From NCBI GenBank assembly GCA_018697195.1, contig CM031857.1, positions 93,010,617 to 93,074,616 on the forward strand: a stretch of DNA of 64,000 bases. The letters are read 5' to 3'. How positions within the stretch are numbered: position 1 is the stretch's first letter; each line of letters begins with the position of its first letter. A model generated the notes under the pieces. It searched no databases. It was not told the origin of the DNA and saw nothing but the letters and a program-made list of their open reading frames with translations. This document shows, in pieces, positions 53,506 to 64,000 of this stretch. Origin of the DNA: Certhia americana. Its lineage: Eukaryota; Chordata; Aves; Passeriformes; Certhiidae. The translations under genes and the position numbers were made by a program.

Positions 53506-56500
53506 CTGTGGAAGAGAAAAGAACATGTGCAACAATTTTATGTCAAGATGTCACACCTTTATTGTCATTGTTGCAATTGACTATTGAAAGCAAAAATTTG
53601 TACAAACATTGTGCCATAGACAAAGATTGAGTTTTAGAAAGAAATGGGATGTTGATAAATATCCTCAGGTATTTGCAGAGCCATGACTGGTGAGTAAGTT
53701 TTGATTTCAAGAGCAGCTACGTACATTATAAAGATAAAATACTTTTTACAAATAACTGGGAAAATCAATATCTTTCGGAACTCTGTTGCAGAAGCAGGAC
53801 TTGTGCAGTCAGTACCCCATAGAGTCTAGGAGTAGTATAATTCTGTAACTCTGTAAGAAGGTGCCTTATGTCTTTGGCAAATGTTTGAGTCAGTAAATGT
53901 AAGAAAACAAATCATTTAAAATAATCTCAACAGCAAAACAATAATATAAATATTTTTTAAAACCCTTCTCATTCCTTCTTGCACATGTGAACACAGATTT
54001 TCACCAATTAGAAACATAATTTATTAATAATTTACTATCTCATTAGAACCAATGTTATTCCATACATCAGAATTGGGAGGGGAGAATGAATTTATTTTTT
54101 TGCTGCTCTGCTTCCTATCTTTGAGACTAAAATGGCAATAAAAACCAGAAAAAATGGTTCTGGAGTTTAGGGTCTTTTGTTAAACTTTCTACAGAAAGGC
54201 TAGCAAAATTACTGCATTCCAGGATTTGGCAAAGCTGTAAGGTTTAATCCCCCTTATCATTGACAGCCTTTTCATCTTTGACTCTCTACTGATTTTCTTC
54301 AGTCCACTTACCCCATAAAAATCCCTTTCTATTGAGTCAGCATGTTCTGGGCTACTCCTTTTTCCAGTTCTATCAAAAAAGTGTACATCTTCTCAGCTTG
54401 GCCCACTCAAGCCAAATGCCATTAAAAATATTGTAGTGCAAATAATTTTCTACTCACCATGCCGAACTTCGGAGCTCTTTTTTATTTAGTTTATTAAGAT
54501 GCAATAAGATTTTAAAGGCAACTTCACCCTCAACTTCAAAACTAAAAACTAAAAAAGATCTGCTTATTCCAGATTTTCTCATAAAAAGAACCACTAGCAT
54601 GCCAATGACACTTTTCACTTAAACCAATATAACCAAAGTAGAATTTTCCTTCACCTTCAGGATAATGCCGTCATCCCTTCCTCTCAATATTTAAATCAAT
54701 AGTTCAAGATTCTTTACTGACTTAATGGGAGATCCAGGAACAACACTTTAGATGCTAAAACTGTTGCTTTCTCTCCCATGTTACATATGACTTTCCATGG
54801 GTAAGAAATATTTTTTCAGAATGATAGAGAGAAAACAAATGAAAAATGAAAAAAAAGAAAGATAAGCAATTAATTTAAAAAACTTGGACATCTTTGATCT
54901 TCAGCTATGGGCTTAGGAAAAAGGCTGTTTCCTCCAAGCTGTACATCTCTATTACACTCTAATACACAGCTTTTCGTTGGAATATCTTGTACCTCTAAAC
55001 TACAGAAAAAAATACCCACATATATGTAATTTTGTAACCTCTGCTAAGAAGCTAAAAATCTCCTTTAAAAATCTCCAAAGACTTTTGCTATATAAACTCT
55101 GAAACATACCAATTGTTCCAAAGTAAGTGAGGGGAAGACAATAGAACCAAAATATGCACCAGGAAAAGATGAGAGAAAAACAAGGGAGCAAGAATTGATG
55201 TGAGCAAGAGTTGTAAGAGTGTCAGTGAAGATATATCTTATTTGAAAAGGGGACATGATCTTCATAAGACGCAGAGGCTTGAGCTGGCATGTCCAAGTTC
55301 CTATGATTCCTTATGTGCTCCAGAATTCTGGCCAGTTAACAGATCTGTTCATGTCTATCTTAAAATGAATGCATTGTTGTCTTGGATCCTAGCATGCTAG
55401 CATTAGTTCAAAGAGGTAGACCATCCTTACTTGTGCCAGCATGCTCAACATCAAGAAAAGAGTAATTTATGGAAACGTAAACAGACACATGGACATATGG
55501 AGATACTTATAATTATATAACCTGGCAATTAGCTAGGATTGCAGTGATGAGATGAAAGAGGAGGGGAATCACAACAAACTCCTATTTGACCTTTACTTTC
55601 TCTCCTTCCCTTCTCTAGATATGGTGGAGTCTAGGTGGCTGACCATACACAGTGCCATGTGTACCTTCCATTTTATGTTTCCCACTGTCTGCAGTATGAT
55701 GTATGTTGTGACTCAAATTTCAGATATAAATGAAATGTCAGTCTCTGGTTGATAATTTTTGCCTTAATGTCCTTCCTTCTTCCCCTCCTCTGCTCTTTTG
55801 TTTTTTTTTCTTTTCCTTGTTGCTTTTACCCTCTGGATAAACTTCAATAAAAATACAGTAGTTATGATTTTCCAACTCATAATAATCTTAATTTAAAGCT
55901 GACAAGAAAAAGTCCCTTACATTACATTTGCAATTACAGTAATAAAAGAACAAACCCAACATTATTTCAGTTCATCACAACAGATTTTCAAGGTTGCATT
56001 GAAAAAGGGAAGGAATTATTTAGGACAGCACAGTAACAGATGTGGGCTTGATCCACAATAGATATTAAGCGCTTACCTACTTCCAGCTCCTGCATTGAGT
56101 GCCTATTCCAAAAAAACATGTGCTGCTTTTTGCCAATGGAACAGCTTAGATACCTGAAGGTCTGCTCCAGTCCTGCAGGGCAGCACAGTACCTTGCTCAA
56201 ATTAGGCCAACTTAGTATCAAGAAACTGTTTTGTAACACCTGCACAGCTCTTCTCAAAGCCTGTGTTTGAGAAACAAAGCCATCCTTGTCTCTGCGGACA
56301 GATGAAGGATGAAGTTCTTCCCACCGTCCAACTAATGCCTAAAGCTTTACAACATTCTCACTGAATCTGAAATTTCTGACTTCAGATATTGTGCTTCTCA
56401 AGGGAATTGAATGTCTTCTGTCTCTCGAGAGAGTAACTACAGGTTAAAAGCTATTCTGGACATGTCAAAACCAGCATAATTTTAGAGATCCCAACTGCGC

Positions 56501-57744
56501 AGTGTTTTGTCCTGGTTTGATTAGACTTCTAATTCAGGTATGCTTTTCATACTTCCTTCCATGTATGGGACTAGGATCTTTTTCACATCCTTAGGAAGCT
56601 TCCTCTAGGAAGCTATTACAGTGGAAAGGCACCTAAAGGCACCTTGTAATGTTTGCTAAATATAGCCTTAAACCAACACCATTCGTTTCAACTTAAGTTT
56701 TTCCACTGAGATTACTGAAGAACAGTAGTCAGGAATTATGCTGTTATCAGCAGGGGGATTGTAAGGACAGCCCTATTGCTATTCTATGGATGTACAAAGC
56801 CTTCCACAATGACACATGAGAGCAGGCTCCTTAATCCCATGACAAAATCAATTTTATGCAGCTGTAAACCAAAAACAGAGTTGTAAGATTCAAGAAGCCT
56901 GGTGAGGCAGCTGATGCATTGTGAGAAGTGTGTGCTTCTTTTCTAGAAGGACAAATTCCATGAATTAACTCAGTAAATCACATTATTTCTTTTCAAGAGA
57001 GATGTTCCATGTAACATGAACAATTAATTTTCTGATAATCTTCAAAGTTTCTCTCCTGCTCCCCTCTTTTCTTTGTTTTTGTTTGTGGTTTGTTGGTGTT
57101 TGTTTGGGTTTTTCCTTTAACTTTTTTGCCTGACTTAGTTAGCAGGAAAAGAGAGAAGTTCAGAAATGAGGCATGTTTGATTTGATTTCAAACTGACTCA
57201 GAAAATTTACATATAAGAAATCATTTAAAACAAAAATGTTGGCCAAAATTTACATTTCGTTCTTCACACAAAACCACACAAAACTGTATTCAGCAAACCA
57301 GAAATCTTCTCATGTTGGCATAATAAGGACATTAGATTTTATTTTTACACTTTCTATGTCTTACTTTACTCAACTATTCATCATAAAGTCTTTCAAGGAG
57401 ACAAAACAAAGAAGTGTTCCTACACAGTCAAAAATTAATAAGACTGCTAATAAGCCCTGGAACCAGACAATCATGGAATGATTCAGGCTTGAAGGACCTC
57501 ATCATCTTGTTTGACCTTCTGCTCAAAGAGTCCAAGAAAGAGATCCTTGAACCACAACTACCAGTGTTTGTAAATTAGAACCTTTTCTCACTTTTGCTGC
57601 TTTAGTTTTCATACTAAGTACTAAATTATTTTACTAGCATAATGACTGCAGAGAATGAAGCAGAGAACAAGATGATTTTAGAAATGACAAAATAAAAGAA
57701 AATTCTTCAAGGAGCCAAGAGTGGGAAGAATCCTAAATTCTTAC
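53506..57744 (-). other. MYO16: MYO16 intron, 4,239 bp, phase 0
   Basis: GT at 57744-57743 and AG at 53507-53506. It holds a weak CR1 3'-end match near 57470-57560; the remainder is AT-rich unique sequence without a recognisable gene. Confidence 0.9.
57470..57560 (-). mobile_element. Possible CR1 3' end, minus orientation
   Basis: AATCATGGAATGATTCAGGC followed by TTGAAGGACCTCATCATCTT resembles the reverse complement of a CR1 3' terminus (the AATCATAGAAT start, a GGAAGGGACCT-like core, then GTCCAA-like sequence). It is short and diverged. Confidence 0.5.
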
Positions 57745-57920
57745 CTTGCTGAGTTCAATATACTTCTTTGCTTCTCCACTTGCACAGGTTACAGATGTTC
57801 TTTTACTGAGCAAAGCGGCTTTACACCCTTTGATTTTAAGGGAATGATAAGGAGGAACAAGTGATCCAGTTTGTGTTAGTTTGGACTGGAACAACTGATT
57901 GATGACCACATTTTCACTAG
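57745..57920 (-). CDS. MYO16: MYO16 motor-domain exon, loop 2 region (residues 26-84)
   Basis: This 176-nt exon codes TSENVVINQLFQSKL, a variable Gly/Lys-rich middle part (TGSLVPPYHSLKIKG, CKAALLSKR) and ends at KKYIELSK. In MYO16 this region carries the family-specific insert ahead of the actin-binding surface, so it is where sequence drift between birds and mammals is expected. The acceptor is a T-rich tract ending TTATTTCCAG. The donor is CAAG followed by GTAAGAAT. It starts in phase 1 and ends in phase 0. The splice tract sits against an A-run on the plus strand (T-run on the coding strand) at 57927-57940. Identification is firm because the neighbouring exons join in frame on both sides. 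Confidence 0.95.
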
Positions 57921-58557
57921 CTGGAAATAAAAAAAAAAAAAGAAAGAAACACATGAAGATAAAATGTAAGTTAGAAAATTATATATATTGTATTTGTGAG
58001 TTAAAAGAGACACAGTATGAGAGAATTAAATAAGTAAACCTAAAAGAAATGGACAAATCAAAATATGAGCACTATCAAAGTTGCCAAAGAAAATTCCATA
58101 TCTGAAAATAGTAACACTATTTTTAACATATTCAGGTCATTGCTGAACAAATAGAGAGCATAAACCAAAACCTTTCAGACAAATCTGTCTAAACTTAATT
58201 ACTTATGGGATCATCACCTCTGAATTTTGTTCCATTATGGATTCCAAATTTATCCATCTATTAAAGCAATGTAAGAGATGAGTTCTGCACAATTTCCTAA
58301 CATGCTGTATTTAGAAATAATCAAGGCACTTCACAGAAATAAATTATAGACACTCATTGAACTAAATTATATATAAACAAAATATGGGAAGGGATTAAAA
58401 AAAAAAGGCAAGGTGAAGGACAGAACTGTAAAAAATTTGTTTCTACATATCAAGCCCACACTTAAAAACATTTACAGAAAAAAGACAATTACATACATAT
58501 ATATTATTACTTGTACAAAATGAATATTATTCCAAGAGTATAAAGTATCTTGCATTT

Positions 58558-58585
58558 AAACAAACAAACAAACAAACAAACAAAA
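58558..58585. repeat. (AAAC)n microsatellite
   Basis: Perfect tetranucleotide run of about 28 bases in intron DNA. Confidence 0.97.
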
Positions 58586-60066
58586 GAATCGGAATCTTAT
58601 GACAGATAATATTACTTTATCCTAATTTCAGTCTAATTATCCTTTATGAATTTATGGTCACAGGGCTTTTAAGATGACCATGATAATTACATACTGCTTA
58701 CTGCCACAGCACCAGTAAGTGTTAAGAATTCATTGTGTGATACATCCTTAACCATGCTGAATTCTTGTTAATTTTTTTTAAGAGCTAGCAAAGTGGTATT
58801 ATGATCACACCCATCATATGCATAAACAAACAAAAAACAAAGATGAACAGGATAAGCACCATACATAATAGTTTAGCATAGCAGGTAAAAATCCTCAGTT
58901 CACTCTTTAATAATTGTTTAAACGTTTCTTACTATAGGCTTAAATGCAATATATTTTGTTTCCCTTTTTCTGTGGAGATTACTATTCCTTATTTAACAAG
59001 AACATTAAAATTATGAGGGAGATATGGAAGCAGAAAATTGAAATGATTTCAGCACAATCAGTGGGAATCAATATCCATATGTTTAAAATATACTAAGTAG
59101 GATGAGGACAGGCATAGAAATTACATCTTTCAAATTAAAACAGATGCATTCTGTGTTGATAGTCTCCTCTGATGATCTTCAGGCAGGTCTGTTCCACAGA
59201 CATATATACATTCCTACACATATATACAATTTACTTTAATGCTGTTGTAGTTAGAAGTTTTGATTGAGGAAACAAAATTCAGTGAAAATCAAAGGAAGCA
59301 TGCACTTAAGTTACACACCTACACAACTTATGAAACTGACTCTAAAGGAAATATGTCACTGATAATCAACAGGTTTTAAGTCTAAGTCATTTAAAAAAGA
59401 AGTAATTTAGCTCTTAAATGACTTATACATTTGTAAATATTCTCCTAGCAGAACTTTTCCATTACTTATAATTGTTATTGTTATGACTCAGTTGTATATA
59501 TACTCACCCTCATCATATTAAACTTTTTATATCCAATCCAATCCTCCATTCTTGCCTTTTAATAGTTGCATAGCTGATAACACAAAATAGCAATGAAAAT
59601 GCAAAAAAGGAGCTATGTGAGAGAATGGAAGAATGCCCTCTCTCGTTGAACGTCCTGGAAGTTGTCATACCTTCTCTTTGGCAGACTATCATGTATATTA
59701 CAAGTAGTGAGAACTGTAATATCTCTAAAACTACAATCAATATGCTTATATTTCAGATAATTTCTTTTGTTTCTTTCTTCATTTGGAATTAACACTTCCT
59801 GTGTCTTAAATGCATCAATAATTTTACTAGGGAGCTTGGCTAATTTTACAGTAAATTTACTGAAATGAAATACATTTTAACAGCAGGCCTCTATTTTTAA
59901 GGAAATAAATGCAAGTATATAGTATATTAAGTGAAAAACACTACAGTGATTGGAGAGAAGACAAATGACACCTCAGGGTGCACTGACATTTCCCTGAGGA
60001 AAATGTTTTGGTTTTTCTCTCCAGAAAGGGGAAATGATACAGGTTCTCATTAATCCAATTATGAAT

Positions 60067-60111
60067 CATTAATTATTATTAATTAATTAATTGGTTGCAT
60101 TATTATTATTA
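60067..60111. repeat. TTA/TTAA-rich simple repeat
   Basis: CATTAATTATTATTAATTAA at 60067 and ATTATTATTATTAG at about 60098. Confidence 0.9.
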
Positions 60112-60613
60112 GACAAAATTATACAATGTGCACACTGAAAGGCATTTAATTTTGCATTTCAATGGATATTTATAACTATTCACTGAAAAACATACGAACG
60201 CCCACAAGTTACTACTTTTAGGAGGGTACTCAACAGTGGAGCACATCTGACTGCAGCCTCTATGATTTTTGGAGCCTAATTTCCTTCCCCTGTTTTCTGA
60301 GTTTTATTTTTGCTTTAGTTCATATTCATTACCTTCTCTAAGTCATTCTCAACCATCACAGTATGCCTTCTTGTTCTTTACATCACATGACATGATAAAG
60401 ATGCTTTACATTCATAAATCTAAAAGCTTTTATATTAGAGCAAATTTCAAACAACACTGAATTGTTTATACAATCCTTCATAGAGATGAGGGTGACTTTT
60501 TTTTTACTGGGAATAAAATATATATAAATGTCTCTTAAAACTAAAATGAAAATTAAAATCAAGTCATAATATCTTGATTTCTAACAACAGTAACCACAAA
60601 AGCATTTACTTAC

Positions 60614-60689
60614 TTTTCATTACAAATATGAGATTTTGTGAAAGAGAATCTTTATTTTTTTCTATCGCACCAGCAATTTCATATGTAAC
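60614..60689 (-). CDS. MYO16: MYO16 motor-domain exon (residues 1-25 plus one base)
   Basis: This 76-nt exon codes VTYEIAGAIEKNKDSL and on to FVMK, the stretch that follows the HYAG-type motif of myosin heads and leads toward the 50K/loop 2 region. The acceptor reads TTTTATTATAG before GTTACA, and the donor is ATGAAAA followed by GTAAGTAA, a strong match to consensus. It opens in phase 0 and ends with one base of a split codon, completed by the next exon as Thr. The sequence agrees closely with the mammalian MYO16 motor as I know it. It is too short to stand out as an open frame and was found by reading upstream of the next exon for a phase-matched acceptor. The exon before it was not found and should lie past base 64000. 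Confidence 0.93.
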
Positions 60690-63600
60690 CTATAATAAAA
60701 CATTGCGACATCATTAGTAATGACCAATGCATCTTTGAAAAATCTTACAGCAATAGAAATGAAGCTATGGGGTTTTCTTCCACTCAATAGTTAAAGGCTG
60801 GCACCAGGTAGTATCTTTTGGCATTTTATAAATGCCTACAATGCTGACCAGAAGAACTGGTTGTTAAACATTATGTGCCTTTACAACTATACAGAAATTT
60901 CATTGGACTGATTTTAAAACAATTCCACAATGCAGAACTTTGTATCAAATATGTACTGCAAAGCAGGAGACAGTGACTTCAACAATGCTTTCCTTGTAGG
61001 ATGAGCAAGTCACTCCCAGCTCATAGATCTCATTGTCAATAGGAAACTATCTCCACTAACAACAACAAAGCAATCTGATTCCAAACCCACACACAGGACG
61101 AGTTCCAACCATTGATATATCCTTTGGAGGCAAGTTGTGTCAATAGGTTGTACACAAATCCCATTTAAGTTTCTAACGACTACGCCCATAAGGATTTTGG
61201 GTCACCTCAATTGCCTGATGTCATGATTTCAATAACAGACAGCTGGATTGTCCCTGCATCTGTCATTTGACTGCAGATAAATTTTAACACATATGGTAGA
61301 AACCAAAAAATGAGCAAAATCTGGGTTTGAGCCAGAGGTGCTGAGGGTACATCCAAAATGAAGAAATATAATCAAATGTCTGTTTGAATACTGATCCCAT
61401 CCCTGAAGACACTGTATAGAAAAGGAGCACTAAGAGAAGAAAGCAGTTGGTTGTTGTTTTGGTTTGGTTTTTTTTTACCATTGTACAGGGATGGAAGAAA
61501 AAAAACCAAAAAACTAGTCAATTTACAGACTTTAGATATATGAAGCTTGCACAGTAGTAGAACCCAAAGGGAATTTTTAAGTTAAATTGAAAGAAAATTA
61601 TAGATTTCAGTACTTGCATGATTAGGCAGGTATTAATGGGAATTTAGAATAGAGTTTGGTTTTATTTACCTTGGGACCATGCTTCTATCTAAAGCCTTCT
61701 TGGATTTTTTGTACTGGATCTATATCCTAAACCCTTTAGATGTTTGGGAAATTTTATTCTTGTACATTTGATATAGCTGTAAATATATAATTAAGATTAG
61801 TAACACTAATCAGTGCATTAATTTTCCATTGGGTCATTTGACAATTATGCAATGCTATCTTGCTCACAAAAGAAATTATGTGACTAGGAAGTGTCTACTC
61901 TGTTAGAGTGAGTAATTGTCAAATGATGTAATTACTGTGGCATCTGACATGAACAAGGTATAACAAGAGAATTATGGTTCTTTTCCATGACAGATGCAAT
62001 ATTATGTATTTTCTAATTGCATTTCCTAAGAACATACAACACAGTTAGCAAACTATTAAGATACTTTAAGTATACTATTAAATGCTTTTAGTGTACTCAA
62101 CATAAATGTTGTGCCATATTGGTCCATAAAAGGTAATTAACAGAACTTATATGACCAATCCATAATGCCAGTTCCTAATTGAGTGTCTTGGGCTTTGACT
62201 AAATTAGAAGAAGAGAATTAGTGTTGGTGGGAAGAGTAGGTAAGTATAGCAGTGGGAGATACTAGATTATGATTAACTGCTTAGATTGAAACGGGAAGAA
62301 GTTTCAGTATTGATGCTGTTGTACATCACAAATTTCTAGAACTATATTCATGAGACATATTTCATGTCACATAAAATAGATAAAAGTTAGGAGGATTCCC
62401 TTTTATGAAGAAATTGCTAACATTCTAAACAATTTTCCCATAGACTTGGTAAATTAATTCATGCCTAAAGACATGAAAACTGACTCAGTGAAACAACACT
62501 CTAGGGTTCCATAGTCATTGCCAGTCCCACAAAATAGAAAAAAAAAAAGTCCTCTTCCAGCTGCCAATTTTGTTGATTTAATCTTACCCTTATCTGAGAT
62601 GACAAACTACACACCACCTAAAGCACTTATATTTCTCTCAGTTTTCTTCCATTGTGTTTGTAAAATAAACCTGGCCCTAACTCTGCACTGGCTGGCACAC
62701 AAGCACAGTGGAAAGTTATTCTGGGGAGACAAATCCAAGTAAATATTGCATGCTTTAGACAGGAAATGTGCACTCACTTAGACAATGGGTCAAGTATTAT
62801 AAAAGATACTCCTTATTGTCACTTCTATTTATCACAATATGTTTTATCTTGCTTTATACGATGTCTTTTTGGGGTAGACAGTATGCAAACCTACACATCT
62901 GTGTTAGCCAAAGGAAAGAAGACCTGTATATAATATCTGAATAGCTAAATTTTTTTTATTGTTAAAATTAAAAAAAAAGAGTGCACCATTCCTACACTAC
63001 ATTTTATTTCATTATAAGAGATTAAACCAAAATGGAGTTGGATTAGCTTTTCTTCTAAATTTAAGTTCTTAAAGGAAGAAAACTTAACATAAGTCATAAT
63101 GGATATGGCCAAATATTCATCTAGTCCTGAATATTTAGGGAAAACTATTGAGCAGTATTTCCACTCTCCACTCTGCCAGCCGCCAGTTCCCTTCTCAGCC
63201 TTCAGGGCTCTGCCCATGAAAGTGCTCTTGTCCTGCAGGTTGGATCTCACTTTTATGTTCAGTATCTCTTGACTCACATTTCCTCTTCAAATCTCTGCTT
63301 CCAGATCTCATTTCCATTCCAACATTTCCAGCATCATTTAAGACGCTCTGTCAAGAAGTTTGACTAATTACTAAGTAAGAGGAAAAAAAAAAAACCCAAC
63401 CTAATTTAATTTGTTTTGAACCTGCTTTCTGATTGTTTAAGTTAGCATAGCTGGTTTTAATGCAATAAGAACTACCAGATACAAGAGGTGAAAGACTCAG
63501 AGTACAAGACTTGCCAGATATGCACAGACCTGACTTTGGGAACTGCACATTCCTCTAATCTTTTTACATATTCTTGCCTCTTTGTTTCATTAATTATCTT

Positions 63601-64000
63601 CATGCCAGGAAATCAGAAAACTGTATATTTTCTTCTGAATTAAAGTATTCTCTCTCATAACATCTGCCTTGCTTAAGGAATTTTCTCCAAGTTTATTGAA
63701 TATCCCAATATACTTTATCAACAGAATCACCTTTACACATGGTTTTCATCAATTCCTTAAAATACTCTTTTTTTTTTTTCTTGGTAAGTAATTTCCATAT
63801 CTTATGATAGACCAAATAAGTTCATAGTCAATGGCAGATTTGGCAGGAACCCTAAAACAAGCAAGGAAAATACCACCTGGAATATTAGGAACAGTTTGGC
63901 TATATTCCCAGTTAAAAATTAAAATTTTACTATTTTAATAGCAAAATGTAACTCAGAAACTCAGTTTTGCCTGTGTAATAAATTTTAGTTAATAAGAAAA
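60690..64000 (-). other. MYO16: Partial MYO16 intron upstream of the first exon seen
   Basis: At least 3.3 kb ending in the acceptor at 60691-60690. I found no myosin exon in it. It includes an imperfect inverted-repeat region at 61834-61926 and an unassigned open frame on the minus strand at 62945-63277. The remainder is AT-rich unique sequence. Confidence 0.82.

Larger units (their letters stand above)
57921..60613 (-). other. MYO16: MYO16 intron, 2,693 bp, phase 1
   Basis: GT at 60613-60612 and AG at 57922-57921. It contains (AAAC)n at 58558-58585 and TTA/TTAA-rich DNA at 60067-60111. I see no interspersed repeat and no additional exon. Confidence 0.9.

Noticed and set aside
56497..56530. 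TGTCCTGGTTTGATT-like LTR start
   Set aside because: Only about a dozen bases match and nothing downstream resembles an LTR.

Overview
The window is bird nuclear DNA. Two things show this: the repeats are CR1 LINEs (3' ends close to the avian consensus, with the short ATTCTATG-type tail) plus an avian-type endogenous-retrovirus LTR fragment, and the only gene is a vertebrate brain myosin split by large AT-rich introns. The LTR type suggests a neoavian bird; the species cannot be fixed from the sequence. There is no bacterial, plasmid or phage content.

The whole window lies inside one gene on the minus strand, MYO16 (unconventional myosin XVI, also called NYAP3). Nine coding exons can be placed, all with GT-AG splice sites and compatible phases. 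In transcript order they are 60689-60614, 57920-57745, 53505-53425, 53181-52976, 34861-34759, 22270-22174, 16822-16576, 14761-14454 and 12620-11418. They total 2,497 coding bases (832 codons plus one base). They give the last third of the motor (end of the upper/lower 50K region, loop 2, actin-contact helix, relay/SH region, converter), a lever arm with one degenerate IQ motif, and the proline-rich NYAP tail with two YxxM motifs for the p85 subunit of PI3-kinase. The ankyrin repeats, the P-loop half of the motor and the promoter lie beyond base 64000. The last coding exons and 3' UTR lie before base 1. Exon residue numbers below count from the first residue coded in this window.

Layout: 1-11417 is a partial 3'-side intron with two internally deleted CR1 copies and a 100-bp tandem duplication. 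11418-16822 is the exon cluster for the tail. 16823-52975 is mostly three long introns holding a CR1 relic of about 1.9 kb at 29470-31385, a CR1 fragment at 20095, and an LTR/CR1 pair at 45636-46514. 52976-60689 is the cluster of motor exons. 60690-64000 is a partial 5'-side intron. Everything outside the exons is intron, so no stretch is truly intergenic.

I found no undescribed gene system. The points most worth checking are two exons that could be skipped without a frameshift (the 81-nt loop-2 exon and the 1,203-nt NYAP exon), a tetranucleotide microsatellite forming a splice-acceptor tract, the SH1 cysteine position being tyrosine, a 25-base near-perfect palindrome, and several intronic stretches that look like conserved non-coding elements.
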